Source: Sphingobium sp. CAP-1
GTDB taxonomy: Bacteria > Pseudomonadota > Alphaproteobacteria > Sphingomonadales > Sphingomonadaceae
DNA: 64,000 bases
Assembly: GCF_009720145.1 (NCBI RefSeq)
Contig: NZ_CP046252.1
Location: forward strand, 2,356,001 to 2,420,000
Direction of reading: 5' to 3'
The notes under the pieces are model-generated. The model saw only the letters and a list, made by a program, of their open reading frames with translations, was not told where the DNA came from and ran no database searches. Shown in pieces: positions 49,595-57,787 of this stretch; position 1 is the first letter of the stretch, and each line of letters begins with the position of its first letter. A program made the position numbers and the translations under genes.

Positions 49595-50788
49595 TCAATG
49601 GGTGTAGGGGCGGTGCATCGCGATATCGCGGTTCAGTTCGACGCCGAAGCCGGGCGCATCAAGCGCGCTGACCTTGAGCCGGCCATTTTCCGGCACCGGC
49701 TCGCCCAGCAATTGCGGGTGGAACATCGGCACCACTTCCGTCGGCCCCGGATGCATCATCAGAAATTCGGCGAAGGGCGAATTGTGGCGGGTGATGACGA
49801 AATGATAGCTGTAGACCGACGAGCCATGCGGCACGACCATCTTGCCATGGGCGTCGGCCAGCGCGCTGATCTTGAGCAATTCGGTGACGCCGCCGCACCA
49901 GCCGACATCGGGCTGGATGATGTCGCAGCAATCCATTTCCATGAGCATACGGAAGCCCCAGCGGGTCGCTTCATGCTCGCCGGTCGTGACCAGCATCCCC
50001 TTGGGCACGTTGCGCTTGAGCTGTTGATAGCCCCAATAATCGTCCGGGCTGATCGCTTCCTCGATCCATTTAAGGCCAAGATCATGCGCAGCGATGGCGA
50101 GGCGGGTGGCGTAATCGACATCGAGCGCCATCCAGCAGTCCCACATCAGCCAGAAATCATCGCCGACCTTCGCGCGCATATCGGCCAGTTCGGCGATATT
50201 CTTTTTCAGGCCTTCCACGCCCTCGGCCGGGCCGTGGTGCAGCGGCATCTTGCCGCCGATGAAGCCAAATTCCTTCGCCTTGTCCGGCCGCGCGCCGGTG
50301 GCGTAGAATTGCAGCTCGTCGCGCACCGCGCCGCCCAGCAGATGATAGACCGGCTCCTGCCGCAGCTTGCCGAGCAAGTCCCACAGCGCCAGGTCGACGC
50401 CGGAAATGGCGTTCACCACCAGACCCTTGCGACCATAATATTGGGTCGAGAAATACATCTGGTCCCAGATCTTCTCATAGTCGGTCGGCGACCGGCCTTC
50501 GAGGAAGCGGGCAAGATGCTTTTCGACGATATAGGCGGCCGGTTCGCCGCCGGTCGTCACCGCGAAACCGACGGTGCCGTCCTCCGCCTCGATCTCCACG
50601 ACCAAAGTGCCCAGCACGTTGATGCCGAAGCTCTGACGCGACTGGCGATATTCGGGATAGCGCGACATCGGCGTCGCGATGTGATCGTCGATCCAGTGGC
50701 CTTCACCCTGGTCATGATAGTCGGCACCGCCGCCGCGCACGGTGAAGGCGCGGACATGCTTGATCTTCGGCAACGTCACGATCGGCAC
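49595..50788 (-). CDS. rhmD: L-rhamnonate dehydratase (enolase superfamily)
   Basis: 397 residues from a GTG at 50788 with AGGGAG 8 bases before it; the open frame goes to 50851 (418 residues) but the RhmD start is near TLPKIKHVRAFTVRGGGADY. RhmD markers: HWIDDHIATPMSRYPEYRQS, GINVLGTLVVE, the GGAVRDELQFYATGARPD stretch and GFIGGKMPLHHGP. The mid part WDCWMALDVDYA and CDIIQPDVGWCGG carry metal ligands (Asp, Glu, Asp), followed by VPHGSSVYSYHFVI with the catalytic His. Dehydrates L-rhamnonate to 2-keto-3-deoxy-L-rhamnonate (LRA3). Confidence 0.94.
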   Translation of the reverse strand: MPIVTLPKIKHVRAFTVRGGGADYHDQGEGHWIDDHIATPMSRYPEYRQSRQSFGINVLGTLVVEIEAEDGTVGFAVTTGGEPAAYIVEKHLARFLEGRSPTDYEKIWDQMYFSTQYYGRKGLVVNAISGVDLALWDLLGKLRQEPVYHLLGGAVRDELQFYATGARPDKAKEFGFIGGKMPLHHGPAEGVEGLKKNIAELADMRAKVGDDFWLMWDCWMALDVDYATRLAIAAHDLGLKWIEEAISPDDYWGYQQLKRNVPKGMLVTTGEHEATRWGFRMLMEMDCCDIIQPDVGWCGGVTELLKISALADAHGKMVVPHGSSVYSYHFVITRHNSPFAEFLMMHPGPTEVVPMFHPQLLGEPVPENGRLKVSALDAPGFGVELNRDIAMHRPYTH

Positions 50789-50863
50789 GCGAGAAACTCC
50801 CTGAACCTGACCGTCGTTCAACATATGGGAACGATCGGCAAAAACTTTCACATTATGACAAAA

Positions 50864-50878
50864 CCCGCATAATGCGGG
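50864..50878. promoter_or_regulatory. Candidate operator palindrome in the rhmD-IclR divergent region
   Basis: CCCGCATAATGCGGG is a perfect 7-1-7 palindrome 76 bases from the rhmD start and 93 bases from the IclR start. It is the only strong palindrome in the 182-base gap. The gap also holds ACAAAA hexamers at 50858-50863 (plus), 50947-50952 (minus) and 50976-50981 (plus). It may bind IclR or LacI-type regulator. Confidence 0.4.
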
Positions 50879-50970
50879 ACCAGAGCGGCGGTTTGGCAGG
50901 ACCGGAAAGAATCAGGCCGGCCTCTCCTTCACCCTTGTTTTTCTCATTTTGTGGGATAGAGTATTAGTAG

Positions 50971-51834
50971 ATGAGACAAAATTCGTCAAACCCAGAATCA
51001 GCCGAGCGCGAGGAAATGTCGAAGGCACCGGAAAAGGCGGACGCGAAAGCCGACGGGGCCAAGGCTTCGGGATCGCAAACGCTGCAACGCGGGTTGGACC
51101 TGCTCGATCAGGTGATCGACGGGCCGGTGAAGCTGGCCGAACTGTCCGAACGCATGGGCCTGACCCGGTCGACCACGCATCGGCTCGCCAATGCGATGGT
51201 AGAGCGGGGCTTCCTCAATTTCCTGCCGCGCGAGGGCTATCAACTGGGGCCGAAGCTGCTGCAACTGGGCTTTCTGGCGCAAAGCCAGGCGGACGTGGTG
51301 CAGATCGCCCGGCCGCATCTGGAGTCCCTTGCCGCCGCCAGCGAGGATGTGGTGCATCTGGGCCGGATGGATGGCGAACAGGCGCTCTATCTCGACAAGA
51401 TTCCGGGCCGCCGCCGCGTGGAAATCTCCAGCCGGATCGGCGATCGCCAGCCGCTGACATCGACGGGTCTGGGCAAGGCGCTGCTGCTCGATGATTCGGA
51501 GGCGAACTGGCACCGCCTGTTCGACGCCGATCAGGCGGCGGGCACCCATCCCATCGGTTATGACATATGGCTGGAGCGGATGCGCGGCTATGCGATGGAT
51601 GGCCGGTCCTTCGACCTTGAAGAAAATGAGGACCAGATACGCTGCGTCGCTGCCCCGGTCCGCGATGCGTCCGGCGCGATCGTCGCGGCCATCAGCCTGT
51701 CGAGCGCGGCCCAATATATGGACGATGCGCGGATGCGGACGCTGGGCCAGGATGTCGTCGGCACCGCCCGAAAAATCAGCGCCGATCTGGGCTGGACCCT
51801 CGGCGTCAAACCTCGCCGCCCGGTGCGGCGCTAA
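50971..51834 (+). CDS. IclR family transcriptional regulator, probable regulator of the rhamnose genes
   Basis: 287 residues. First about 30 residues are a charged tail (SKAPEKADAKADGAK), then winged HTH TLQRGLDLLDQVIDGPVKLA with ELSERMGLTRSTTHRLANAM. IclR effector domain: PHLESLAAASEDVVHLGRMD, RVEISSRIGDRQPLTSTGLG and ending RCVAAPVRDASGAIVAAISL. It begins the plus-strand operon with the rhamnose dehydrogenase gene only 22 bases on and is divergent from rhmD, a position typical for an operon-specific regulator. Effector unknown. Confidence 0.88.
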   Translation: MRQNSSNPESAEREEMSKAPEKADAKADGAKASGSQTLQRGLDLLDQVIDGPVKLAELSERMGLTRSTTHRLANAMVERGFLNFLPREGYQLGPKLLQLGFLAQSQADVVQIARPHLESLAAASEDVVHLGRMDGEQALYLDKIPGRRRVEISSRIGDRQPLTSTGLGKALLLDDSEANWHRLFDADQAAGTHPIGYDIWLERMRGYAMDGRSFDLEENEDQIRCVAAPVRDASGAIVAAISLSSAAQYMDDARMRTLGQDVVGTARKISADLGWTLGVKPRRPVRR

Positions 51835-51856
51835 CTCCCCCCTTAAGGAACTCTCC

Positions 51857-52621
51857 ATGAAGCTGCTTGAAGGCAAGACCGTCCTCGTCACCGGCGCATC
51901 GACCGGCATCGGCCGCGCCGCCGCCATCGGCGCCGCCCGGCATGGCGCCGATGTCGTCATCAACTATGCCAGCAGCGACGGCCCGGCGCAGAGCTGTGTC
52001 GAGGCGATCGAAGCGCTGGGCCAGCGCGCCATCGCGGTGAAGGGCGATGTCGCCGATCCGCAGACCGCGCAGGATTTCGTGGCCCGCGCCGTCGACGCCT
52101 TTGGCAAGGTCGATGTGCTGGTCAGCAATGCGGGCATCTGTCCCTTCCACGCCTTCCTCGACATGCCGGTCGACGTGGTGGAGCGGACCTTCAAGGTGAA
52201 TCTGCACGGGGCTTATTTCATGGTGCAGGCCGCCGCGCAGCAGATGGTGAAACAGGGTCATGGCGGTTCGATCGTCGCCGTTTCTTCTATCTCCGCACTG
52301 GTGGGCGGCGAGTTTCAGACCCACTATACCCCGACCAAGGCGGGCGTGCATTCGCTGATGCAGTCCACGGCCATTGCTCTGGGCAAGCATGGCATCCGTT
52401 GCAACAGCGTGCTGCCCGGCACCATCCTGACCGAGATCAACAAGGATGACCTCGCCGATGTCGAGAAGCGCCACTATATGGAGGCGCGCACCCCGCTCGG
52501 CCGTCTGGGCCAGCCGGAGGATCTGGCCGGGCCGATCGTGTTTCTGGCGTCGGACATGGCGGCCTATGTCACCGGCGCGGCGCTGCTGGTCGATGGCGGC
52601 ATGTATGTGAATCTGCAATGA
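51857..52621 (+). CDS. L-rhamnose 1-dehydrogenase (SDR family)
   Basis: 254 residues from the ATG at 51857, with TTAAGGAACTC upstream. Classical SDR: VLVTGASTGIGRAAAIGAAR, NAG motif VLVSNAGICPFHAFLDMP, catalytic SSISALVGGEFQTHYTPTKA (S-Y-K). NAGICPFH and LMQSTAIALGKHGIRCNSVLPGTI (18-20 residue part) are shared with characterised L-rhamnose dehydrogenases. First enzyme (LRA1): oxidises L-rhamnose to L-rhamnono-1,4-lactone with NAD(P)+. Stop overlaps lutA by 4 bases. Confidence 0.88.
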   Translation: MKLLEGKTVLVTGASTGIGRAAAIGAARHGADVVINYASSDGPAQSCVEAIEALGQRAIAVKGDVADPQTAQDFVARAVDAFGKVDVLVSNAGICPFHAFLDMPVDVVERTFKVNLHGAYFMVQAAAQQMVKQGHGGSIVAVSSISALVGGEFQTHYTPTKAGVHSLMQSTAIALGKHGIRCNSVLPGTILTEINKDDLADVEKRHYMEARTPLGRLGQPEDLAGPIVFLASDMAAYVTGAALLVDGGMYVNLQ

Positions 52622-53376
52622 GGACTCGGCGGGTCGCCCTGTTCGTCACCTGCCTGGTCGACCTGATGCGACCGCGCATCGGCTTCGCCGCGATCCGCGC
52701 ACTGGAAGCGGCGGGGTGCGAGGTGGTCGTGCCGGAAGGGCAGACCTGCTGCGGCCAGCCCGCGCTCAACAGCGGCGACCGCGATCATGCGGTCGCGCTG
52801 GCGCAGCAGACGATCGCTGCGCTGGAGCCATATGAGGCGGTGGTGGTGCCGTCCGGTTCCTGCGCGGGGACGATCCGCTGTCACTATCCCGAACTGTTCG
52901 AGCATGACGCGGCATGGCTGCCGCGGGCGCAGGCGGTGGCGGGCAGGACGTTCGAGATCATGGCCTGGCTGGACGAGGTGTGCGGCTGGAAACCCGAAGG
53001 CGTACGGGTCGACGCCAAGGCCACCTATCATGACAGTTGTTCGGGTCTGCGCGAACTGGGGATCAAGGCGCAGCCGCGCCGGTTGCTGAAAAATGTCGAG
53101 GGACTCTCCTTCGCGCCGCTGGCGGGCGAGGAGACATGTTGCGGCTTTGGCGGCACTTTCTGCGTCAAATATCCGGCCATCTCCAACGCCATCGTCGGGG
53201 AAAAGGCGGACGCGATCGACGCGACCGGGGCCGATCTGCTGCTGGCGGGGGATCTGGGCTGCCTCATGAACATGGCGGGCAAGCTCAATCGCAAGGGAAG
53301 CAAGGTGCGCGCCTATCATGCGATCGAGCTGATCGCGGGCATGGGCGACGGCCCCGCAATCGGGGAAGAGGGATGA
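52618..53376 (+). CDS. lutA: L-lactate oxidation protein LutA (Fe-S, heterodisulfide-reductase-like)
   Basis: 252 residues. CCG-domain protein with two copies: EGQTCCGQPALNSGDRDHAV in the first half and GEETCCGFGGTFCVKYPAIS in the second, plus GSCAGTIRCHYPEL and TYHDSCSGLRELGI. LutA works with LutB and LutC in oxidising L-lactate to pyruvate (shown for Bacillus subtilis LutABC). Start ATG at 52618 overlaps the dehydrogenase stop, end overlaps lutB. Placement inside the rhamnose operon means it should deal with L-lactate from the hydrolase step. Confidence 0.93.
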   Translation: MRTRRVALFVTCLVDLMRPRIGFAAIRALEAAGCEVVVPEGQTCCGQPALNSGDRDHAVALAQQTIAALEPYEAVVVPSGSCAGTIRCHYPELFEHDAAWLPRAQAVAGRTFEIMAWLDEVCGWKPEGVRVDAKATYHDSCSGLRELGIKAQPRRLLKNVEGLSFAPLAGEETCCGFGGTFCVKYPAISNAIVGEKADAIDATGADLLLAGDLGCLMNMAGKLNRKGSKVRAYHAIELIAGMGDGPAIGEEG

Positions 53377-54770
53377 GCAGCTTCAAAGAACGCGCCGACG
53401 CTGCACTGGCCGACCCGATCCTGAAGATCGCGGTCGAGCGCACGGCGGGAACGGCGGAGGCCAAGCGGGCGGTCGCGGTCGACGCCTTCCCCGATTTCGA
53501 GGCCGCGCGGGATCGGGCGGCGGCGATCAAGGATCATGTCGTCGCGCATCTGGGCGCCTATCTGGAGCAGTTCGAGGCCAATGCCGTCGCGGCGGGCGCT
53601 TGCGTTCACTGGGCCAGCACGGCGGACGAGGCCTGCCGGATCGTCATCGACATCTGCAAGGCGGCAGGCGCGAAGAGCGTGGCGCGGTCCAAGTCGATGC
53701 TGGGTGAGGAAATCGGCCTGCCCCATGCGCTGGCCGAGGCGGGGATCGGCCGGGTCGAGACGGATCTGGCCGAACATATCATCCAACTGGCCGACGAGCG
53801 GCCGTCGCACATCATCTGGCCCGCCATGCACAAGACGCGCGAGCAGGTGTCGGCGCTGTTCAAGGCGAAGCATCGCAGCCCGCATGAGGAAGAGACGATC
53901 GCCGCCATGGCCGAAAGCGCGCGGCGCGAATTGCGCACGCAGATGCTGGGCGCGGATGTCGGCATATCCGGCGCGAATTTCCTGATCGCGGATACGGGCG
54001 CGATCTGCACCGTCACCAATGAGGGCAATGCCGAATTGTCGCTGGTGCCGCCGCGCGTCCATATCGTGACCGCGGGGATCGAGAAGATCGTGCCGTCCAT
54101 GCCCCACGCCATCCATATGCTGCGGATGCTGGCGCGGTCGGCCACCGGGGCGGCGCTGACCCAATATACGACCTTCTACACCGGGCCGAAGCGCGCTGGC
54201 GACCGCGACGGGCCGGAAGAAATGCATATCGTGCTGGTCGACAACGGCCGCACGAAAATGCGCGCGGAGGGGCTGACGGAGATGCTGCGCTGCATCCGCT
54301 GCGGCGCGTGCATGAATCATTGCGTGGTGTTCCGGCAGATTGGCGGCCATGCCTATGGCGGCACCTATCCGGGGCCGATGGGGTCGGTGCTGACCCCAGC
54401 GCTGGACGGCCTGAAGCAGAGCCGCGATCTGCCCAATGCCTGCACCCTGAATGGCAAATGCCAGGAGGTGTGCCCGGTCCGCATCCCCCTGCCCACGCTG
54501 CTGCGCGGCTGGCGCGAGAAAAGCTGGCGCGAGGGGCTGGAGCCGACATCGATGCGCTGGGGACTGGGCCTGTGGGCGTGGGTCGCCCGCCGCCCTGCCC
54601 TGTATCGGCTTGGCACCGGCATGGCGGTCCGCGCCATGCACATGCTGGGGCGAAAGGGTTGGATCAGCACATTGCCGCTGGCGGGCGGCTGGACCCGCTA
54701 TCGCGACATACCCAGGCCCGCCGCGCAGACCTTCATGGCCCAATATAAGAAGGAGGAGCGCCGCAAATGA
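53373..54770 (+). CDS. lutB: L-lactate oxidation iron-sulfur protein LutB
   Basis: 465 residues from the ATG at 53373 (overlap with lutA); the frame open to 53037 is inside lutA. N-terminal LUD domain (about 60-290, HWASTADEACRIVIDICKAA, GISGANFLIADTGAICTVTN, NEGNAELSLVPPRVHI), then ferredoxin-type cluster ligands CIRCGACMNHC and CTLNGKCQEVCPVRIPLP. The C-terminal about 80 residues (LRGWREKSWREGLEPTSMRW) is the LutB tail. Contains [4Fe-4S] clusters; part of the LutABC complex. Overlaps lutC by 4 bases. Confidence 0.95.
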   Translation: MSSFKERADAALADPILKIAVERTAGTAEAKRAVAVDAFPDFEAARDRAAAIKDHVVAHLGAYLEQFEANAVAAGACVHWASTADEACRIVIDICKAAGAKSVARSKSMLGEEIGLPHALAEAGIGRVETDLAEHIIQLADERPSHIIWPAMHKTREQVSALFKAKHRSPHEEETIAAMAESARRELRTQMLGADVGISGANFLIADTGAICTVTNEGNAELSLVPPRVHIVTAGIEKIVPSMPHAIHMLRMLARSATGAALTQYTTFYTGPKRAGDRDGPEEMHIVLVDNGRTKMRAEGLTEMLRCIRCGACMNHCVVFRQIGGHAYGGTYPGPMGSVLTPALDGLKQSRDLPNACTLNGKCQEVCPVRIPLPTLLRGWREKSWREGLEPTSMRWGLGLWAWVARRPALYRLGTGMAVRAMHMLGRKGWISTLPLAGGWTRYRDIPRPAAQTFMAQYKKEERRK

Positions 54771-55375
54771 GCGCGCGCGAAACGATCCTCGCCCGATTGA
54801 AGGGCGCCGCCCCGGACAAGGCGCAAGCCGACGCGCTGCTGATCGCGCCCGAACGGCCAGCAGTGGACGAACGCGCATTGGAAGCCGAATTCCTCGCCCG
54901 GCTCGCCCTGCCCAGCGTCAGCGCGACGCATGACCTTATCGACAGTCTGGCCGACCTGCCCGCCGCTATCGCCCGCTATCTGGAGGGACAGGGCGAAGCG
55001 CTCACCCTGTGTCTACCGCCCGACCAGCGCCTGACCGCGTGCGACTGGAGCGGCTTCGTGCTGCATGACCATGCCGCGCCCGACGAGCGCGCCGTGCTGG
55101 CGATCGCGCGCAAGGGGATTGCCGAGACGGGATCGCTGATATTCGAAACCAGCCCGCACGCGCCGATGCTGCCCAATTTCCTGGCGCTGCATCATATCGT
55201 GCTGCTGGCGGCGGCGGATGTCGCGCCCCATCTGGAGGATGCGCCGTTGCCCGGCGCGCAACCCCGCGCCCATTACTGGATCACCGGCGTTTCGGGCACG
55301 ACCGATATCGAGGGCACCTATGTTCGCGGAGCGCATGGCCCGCGCTTCCTGCATGTGATCCTGTTGCGGGGTTAG
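54767..55375 (+). CDS. lutC: L-lactate oxidation protein LutC (LUD domain)
   Basis: 202 residues. LUD-domain: RAVLAIARKGIAETGSLIFE then HHIVLLAAADVAPHLED and the typical ending HYWITGVSGTTDIEGTYVRG, GAHGPRFLHVILL. Third subunit of L-lactate dehydrogenase LutABC. Last gene of the plus-strand operon; its stop overlaps that of a convergent SGNH hydrolase by 4 bases. All three lut genes are intact. Confidence 0.95.
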   Translation: MSARETILARLKGAAPDKAQADALLIAPERPAVDERALEAEFLARLALPSVSATHDLIDSLADLPAAIARYLEGQGEALTLCLPPDQRLTACDWSGFVLHDHAAPDERAVLAIARKGIAETGSLIFETSPHAPMLPNFLALHHIVLLAAADVAPHLEDAPLPGAQPRAHYWITGVSGTTDIEGTYVRGAHGPRFLHVILLRG

Positions 55376-56079
55376 CGGGCTGCGGCGCAGGCCTTGATCA
55401 TCGCGGGCGGGAGAATGTCGCCGAGCCGCGCGCGCACGACCTGCGCCCAGATGCGGTAGCCCTTTGCATTCATATGGACGCCATCGGGCTGATAATTGTC
55501 ACCCAGCTTGCCGTCGACCAGAAGAGGCGTGGTGATGTCGCCATAATAAGCGGCGCGCATATGCGGCAGGAAGTTTCGGGTCGCCACGTTCATCAACCGC
55601 TGTTCGCCCAGAAACTGTTTCCGGCCGGGGCTGGGCTTGGCCGACAGCATCAGCACCGGCACGCCGGGCAGCAACCGGTCGCGCAAATCGAACAGGGCGC
55701 CCACCTGGCGCATCACGGTGCGAACCGGGACACCCGAAGCGATGTCATTTTCGCCGACATAGAGAATGATGGCGCGCGGGCGCCCTTCGGCAGGATCGAT
55801 ATTGGCGAAGCGGGGCAGGATGTCGGTCAGCATCGCACTGTTGATGCCGCGATTATGCGTCATCCAGGGCGCCATATCCTGTTGCAGACTGGTCCAGCGA
55901 TGAATCGAGGAGCTGCCCACGAACCAGAGGGTGCAGGCACTGTGCGTCGACGGTTCGCCGGGCAACATCGCAGTCGCCTGCCGATAGCGATCATAGGCGA
56001 ACCAGCCGCCGAAGATGAGGATGAAAACCAGCAGTGCCACGGCCAGCTTGCCGAATGGGGAAGAATCGATGCGGCTCAA
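55372..56079 (-). CDS. SGNH/GDSL-type esterase, membrane-anchored or secreted
   Basis: 235 residues. One TM or uncleaved signal (about 11-26, LAVALLVFILIFGGWFAYDR). SGNH blocks: block I as LWFVGSSSIHRWTSL, block III as AIILYVGENDIASG (Gly-Glu-Asn-Asp) and block V QPDGVHMNAKGYRIW (Asp and His). The protein should face the periplasm and de-esterify lipids or glycans; likely acetyl-glycan esterase by context with the divergent acyltransferase-3. Convergent with lutC, so not part of the rhamnose island. Confidence 0.85.
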   Translation of the reverse strand: MSRIDSSPFGKLAVALLVFILIFGGWFAYDRYRQATAMLPGEPSTHSACTLWFVGSSSIHRWTSLQQDMAPWMTHNRGINSAMLTDILPRFANIDPAEGRPRAIILYVGENDIASGVPVRTVMRQVGALFDLRDRLLPGVPVLMLSAKPSPGRKQFLGEQRLMNVATRNFLPHMRAAYYGDITTPLLVDGKLGDNYQPDGVHMNAKGYRIWAQVVRARLGDILPPAMIKACAAAR

Positions 56080-56234
56080 TCACTCTGTCTCCATTGCCTG
56101 TGGGACGACCCTAGTCGATTTCGTACAGGAAAAAAGCCGTCCATGAGGGCCGGTCAACGCGCATTCACCCTTTTTGTTCAGAGATTCACAACCGCTGAAG
56201 CCTAATCTGTCCGTGGGGACGGGGGCTTATCTGC

Positions 56235-57197
56235 GTGGGCAAAAATCCGTCGGTTGACCTGCTCAAGGGACTGCTGATCCTGCTCGTCATGGCGGGTCAC
56301 GCCATGGAGTTGACACATCAGCAACATCTGGCGCTGTGGATCGGCGCCGGTTTTCGGATGCCGTTGATGATCGGTATTTCCGGCTATCTGCTGAATGTCA
56401 CCCGCACCCGCACCGATCGCGCCGACCTGTTGTTCGGCCGCTATGGCGAGCGGATGTTGTTGCCCTGGGCCTTCGCTCTGATGGTCTATCTGCTGGTCAG
56501 CGGCTGGCCGCTATCCTGGGCGACCCCGTTGGAGATGGTGCTGCGCCCGCCTTTCCACCTCTGGTATGTGCCGGTCCTGTTCTTCCTGATCATGGTGACA
56601 CGGCTGGCGCCGCTGTCGCCACTGATGCTGCTGGCGATCGGTGCGCCGATCAGCCTGGCGACCATGTATAGTTTCGGGCTGGACCATGGCCCGATCGGCG
56701 TCAGCCTGTTGTCGGCGGACAATCGGTTCATCCGCTATCCGGTCTATTTCTTCTTCGGCATGGTGATGGCCGAGCGGGGATTGCCGACCCGCTATCTGGG
56801 CGTCGTCCTGCTGGCCGTGGCGCTGGGGCTGCTGTGGTGGTCGGGCCTGTGGGGCAGCGGCAATGGTCTGGCCTATGTGCCGGCGCGGCTGATCATGTGC
56901 CTGGGCCTCATCGCCCTGCTGCCCCGGCTGGCGGCGCTGCGCCTGTCCTTCGGCCCGCTCAACCGCATCGGGCGCGACAGCCTGTTCTTCTACCTCTGGC
57001 ACCCGCTGGTGATGGGCATGGTGCTGACGAGCGGCGCGGGTGCGCTGACGACATTGCTACTGTCCGTACTGATCCTGCTGCTGGTCAGCCGATTGTCGGC
57101 GTCGCGCGGCTATTTGCGCCGCTGCCTGGGCAGCGCCCCGCCGTCCCGCCGCGTCGAAGCGACGGTATCGGCGGAAGGGCTGCCCCAGCCCGTCTAG
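56235..57197 (+). CDS. Acyltransferase 3 family membrane protein
   Basis: 320 residues, GTG start at 56235, about 10 TM segments. The start KNPSVDLLKGLLILLVMAGHAME contains the D-x-x-K-G and catalytic His (AGHAM) of acyltransferase-3/OafA-like proteins; RPPFHLWYVPVLFFLIMVTR carries the F-H-L-W-Y-V motif. Likely O-acetylates an envelope or exopolysaccharide. Divergent from the SGNH-hydrolase gene by 155 bases, a common pairing of acetylating and deacetylating enzymes. Substrate unknown. Confidence 0.85.
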   Translation: MGKNPSVDLLKGLLILLVMAGHAMELTHQQHLALWIGAGFRMPLMIGISGYLLNVTRTRTDRADLLFGRYGERMLLPWAFALMVYLLVSGWPLSWATPLEMVLRPPFHLWYVPVLFFLIMVTRLAPLSPLMLLAIGAPISLATMYSFGLDHGPIGVSLLSADNRFIRYPVYFFFGMVMAERGLPTRYLGVVLLAVALGLLWWSGLWGSGNGLAYVPARLIMCLGLIALLPRLAALRLSFGPLNRIGRDSLFFYLWHPLVMGMVLTSGAGALTTLLLSVLILLLVSRLSASRGYLRRCLGSAPPSRRVEATVSAEGLPQPV

Positions 57198-57200
57198 AGC

Positions 57201-57731
57201 TTAAAGCTTTCCATATTTCGCTTCGAACCCGGCAATATCGCCGGCGGCGAGATATTTGGCCTGATCGACCCACTGGTCGCGGATCGGGCGGCCCTTGAAA
57301 TTGCCGAGCTTCGCGTCGATCGCCGCGATGTCGCTGTCGGTCCAGCCCGCGATCTGGGCGAAGCGGGTGACGCCAAGGTCGATCAGCAGCGCCTTGAGCT
57401 TGGGACCGACGCCCTTGAGCCTGAGCAGGTCATCCCCTTCGGCGGGGGCGGGCGTCGGTACCGCCGGCGAAACGGACACCGGATCGACAACCGGCGCGGG
57501 TTCGACCGGAAGCGGCGCGGGGGCGACAGGCACAGGTTCCGGCGCGGCGACGACCGACGCGGCCTTCACCGGCTCCGACACGAGCGACGCGGGCGCGGGA
57601 GGGGCCGCAGGTTCGGCCGGCGCATCCGCCTTGCCCTTGCCCGACAGCAGGAAGATCAGGACGATCACCACGAGCAAGGCCACCAGCAGCCACAGCCCAT
57701 AGTCCATGAAGAATTCCTGCATCGGCTCCAT
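57201..57731 (-). CDS. Membrane protein with C-terminal helix-hairpin-helix domain
   Basis: 176 residues. TM at about 10-31 (YGLWLLVALLVVIVLIFLLS), then a long Pro/Ala/Val linker (about 38-95, PAPLPVEPAPVVDPVSVSP), then a helix-hairpin-helix domain (DDLLRLKGVGPKLKALLIDL, LGVTRFAQIAGWTDSDI) and the ending VDQAKYLAAGDIAGFEAKYG. This C-terminal part is like the one found in many alphaproteobacterial proteins next to NADH dehydrogenase or polyhydroxyalkanoate genes. DNA binding is possible but unproven. Start at 57731; an ATG three codons in is an alternative. Confidence 0.75.
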   Translation of the reverse strand: MEPMQEFFMDYGLWLLVALLVVIVLIFLLSGKGKADAPAEPAAPPAPASLVSEPVKAASVVAAPEPVPVAPAPLPVEPAPVVDPVSVSPAVPTPAPAEGDDLLRLKGVGPKLKALLIDLGVTRFAQIAGWTDSDIAAIDAKLGNFKGRPIRDQWVDQAKYLAAGDIAGFEAKYGKL

Positions 57732-57787
57732 CTCCCCAGATATTGATGCCGCTATTTAAGAAAGCTTGCACGCCCGCCGCAAGGGGT

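Noticed and set aside
50789..50850. Longer rhmD starting at 50851 or 50824
   Set aside because: The added residues have no match to the RhmD N-terminus, and a GTG at 50788 has a good ribosome-binding site and gives the usual length.
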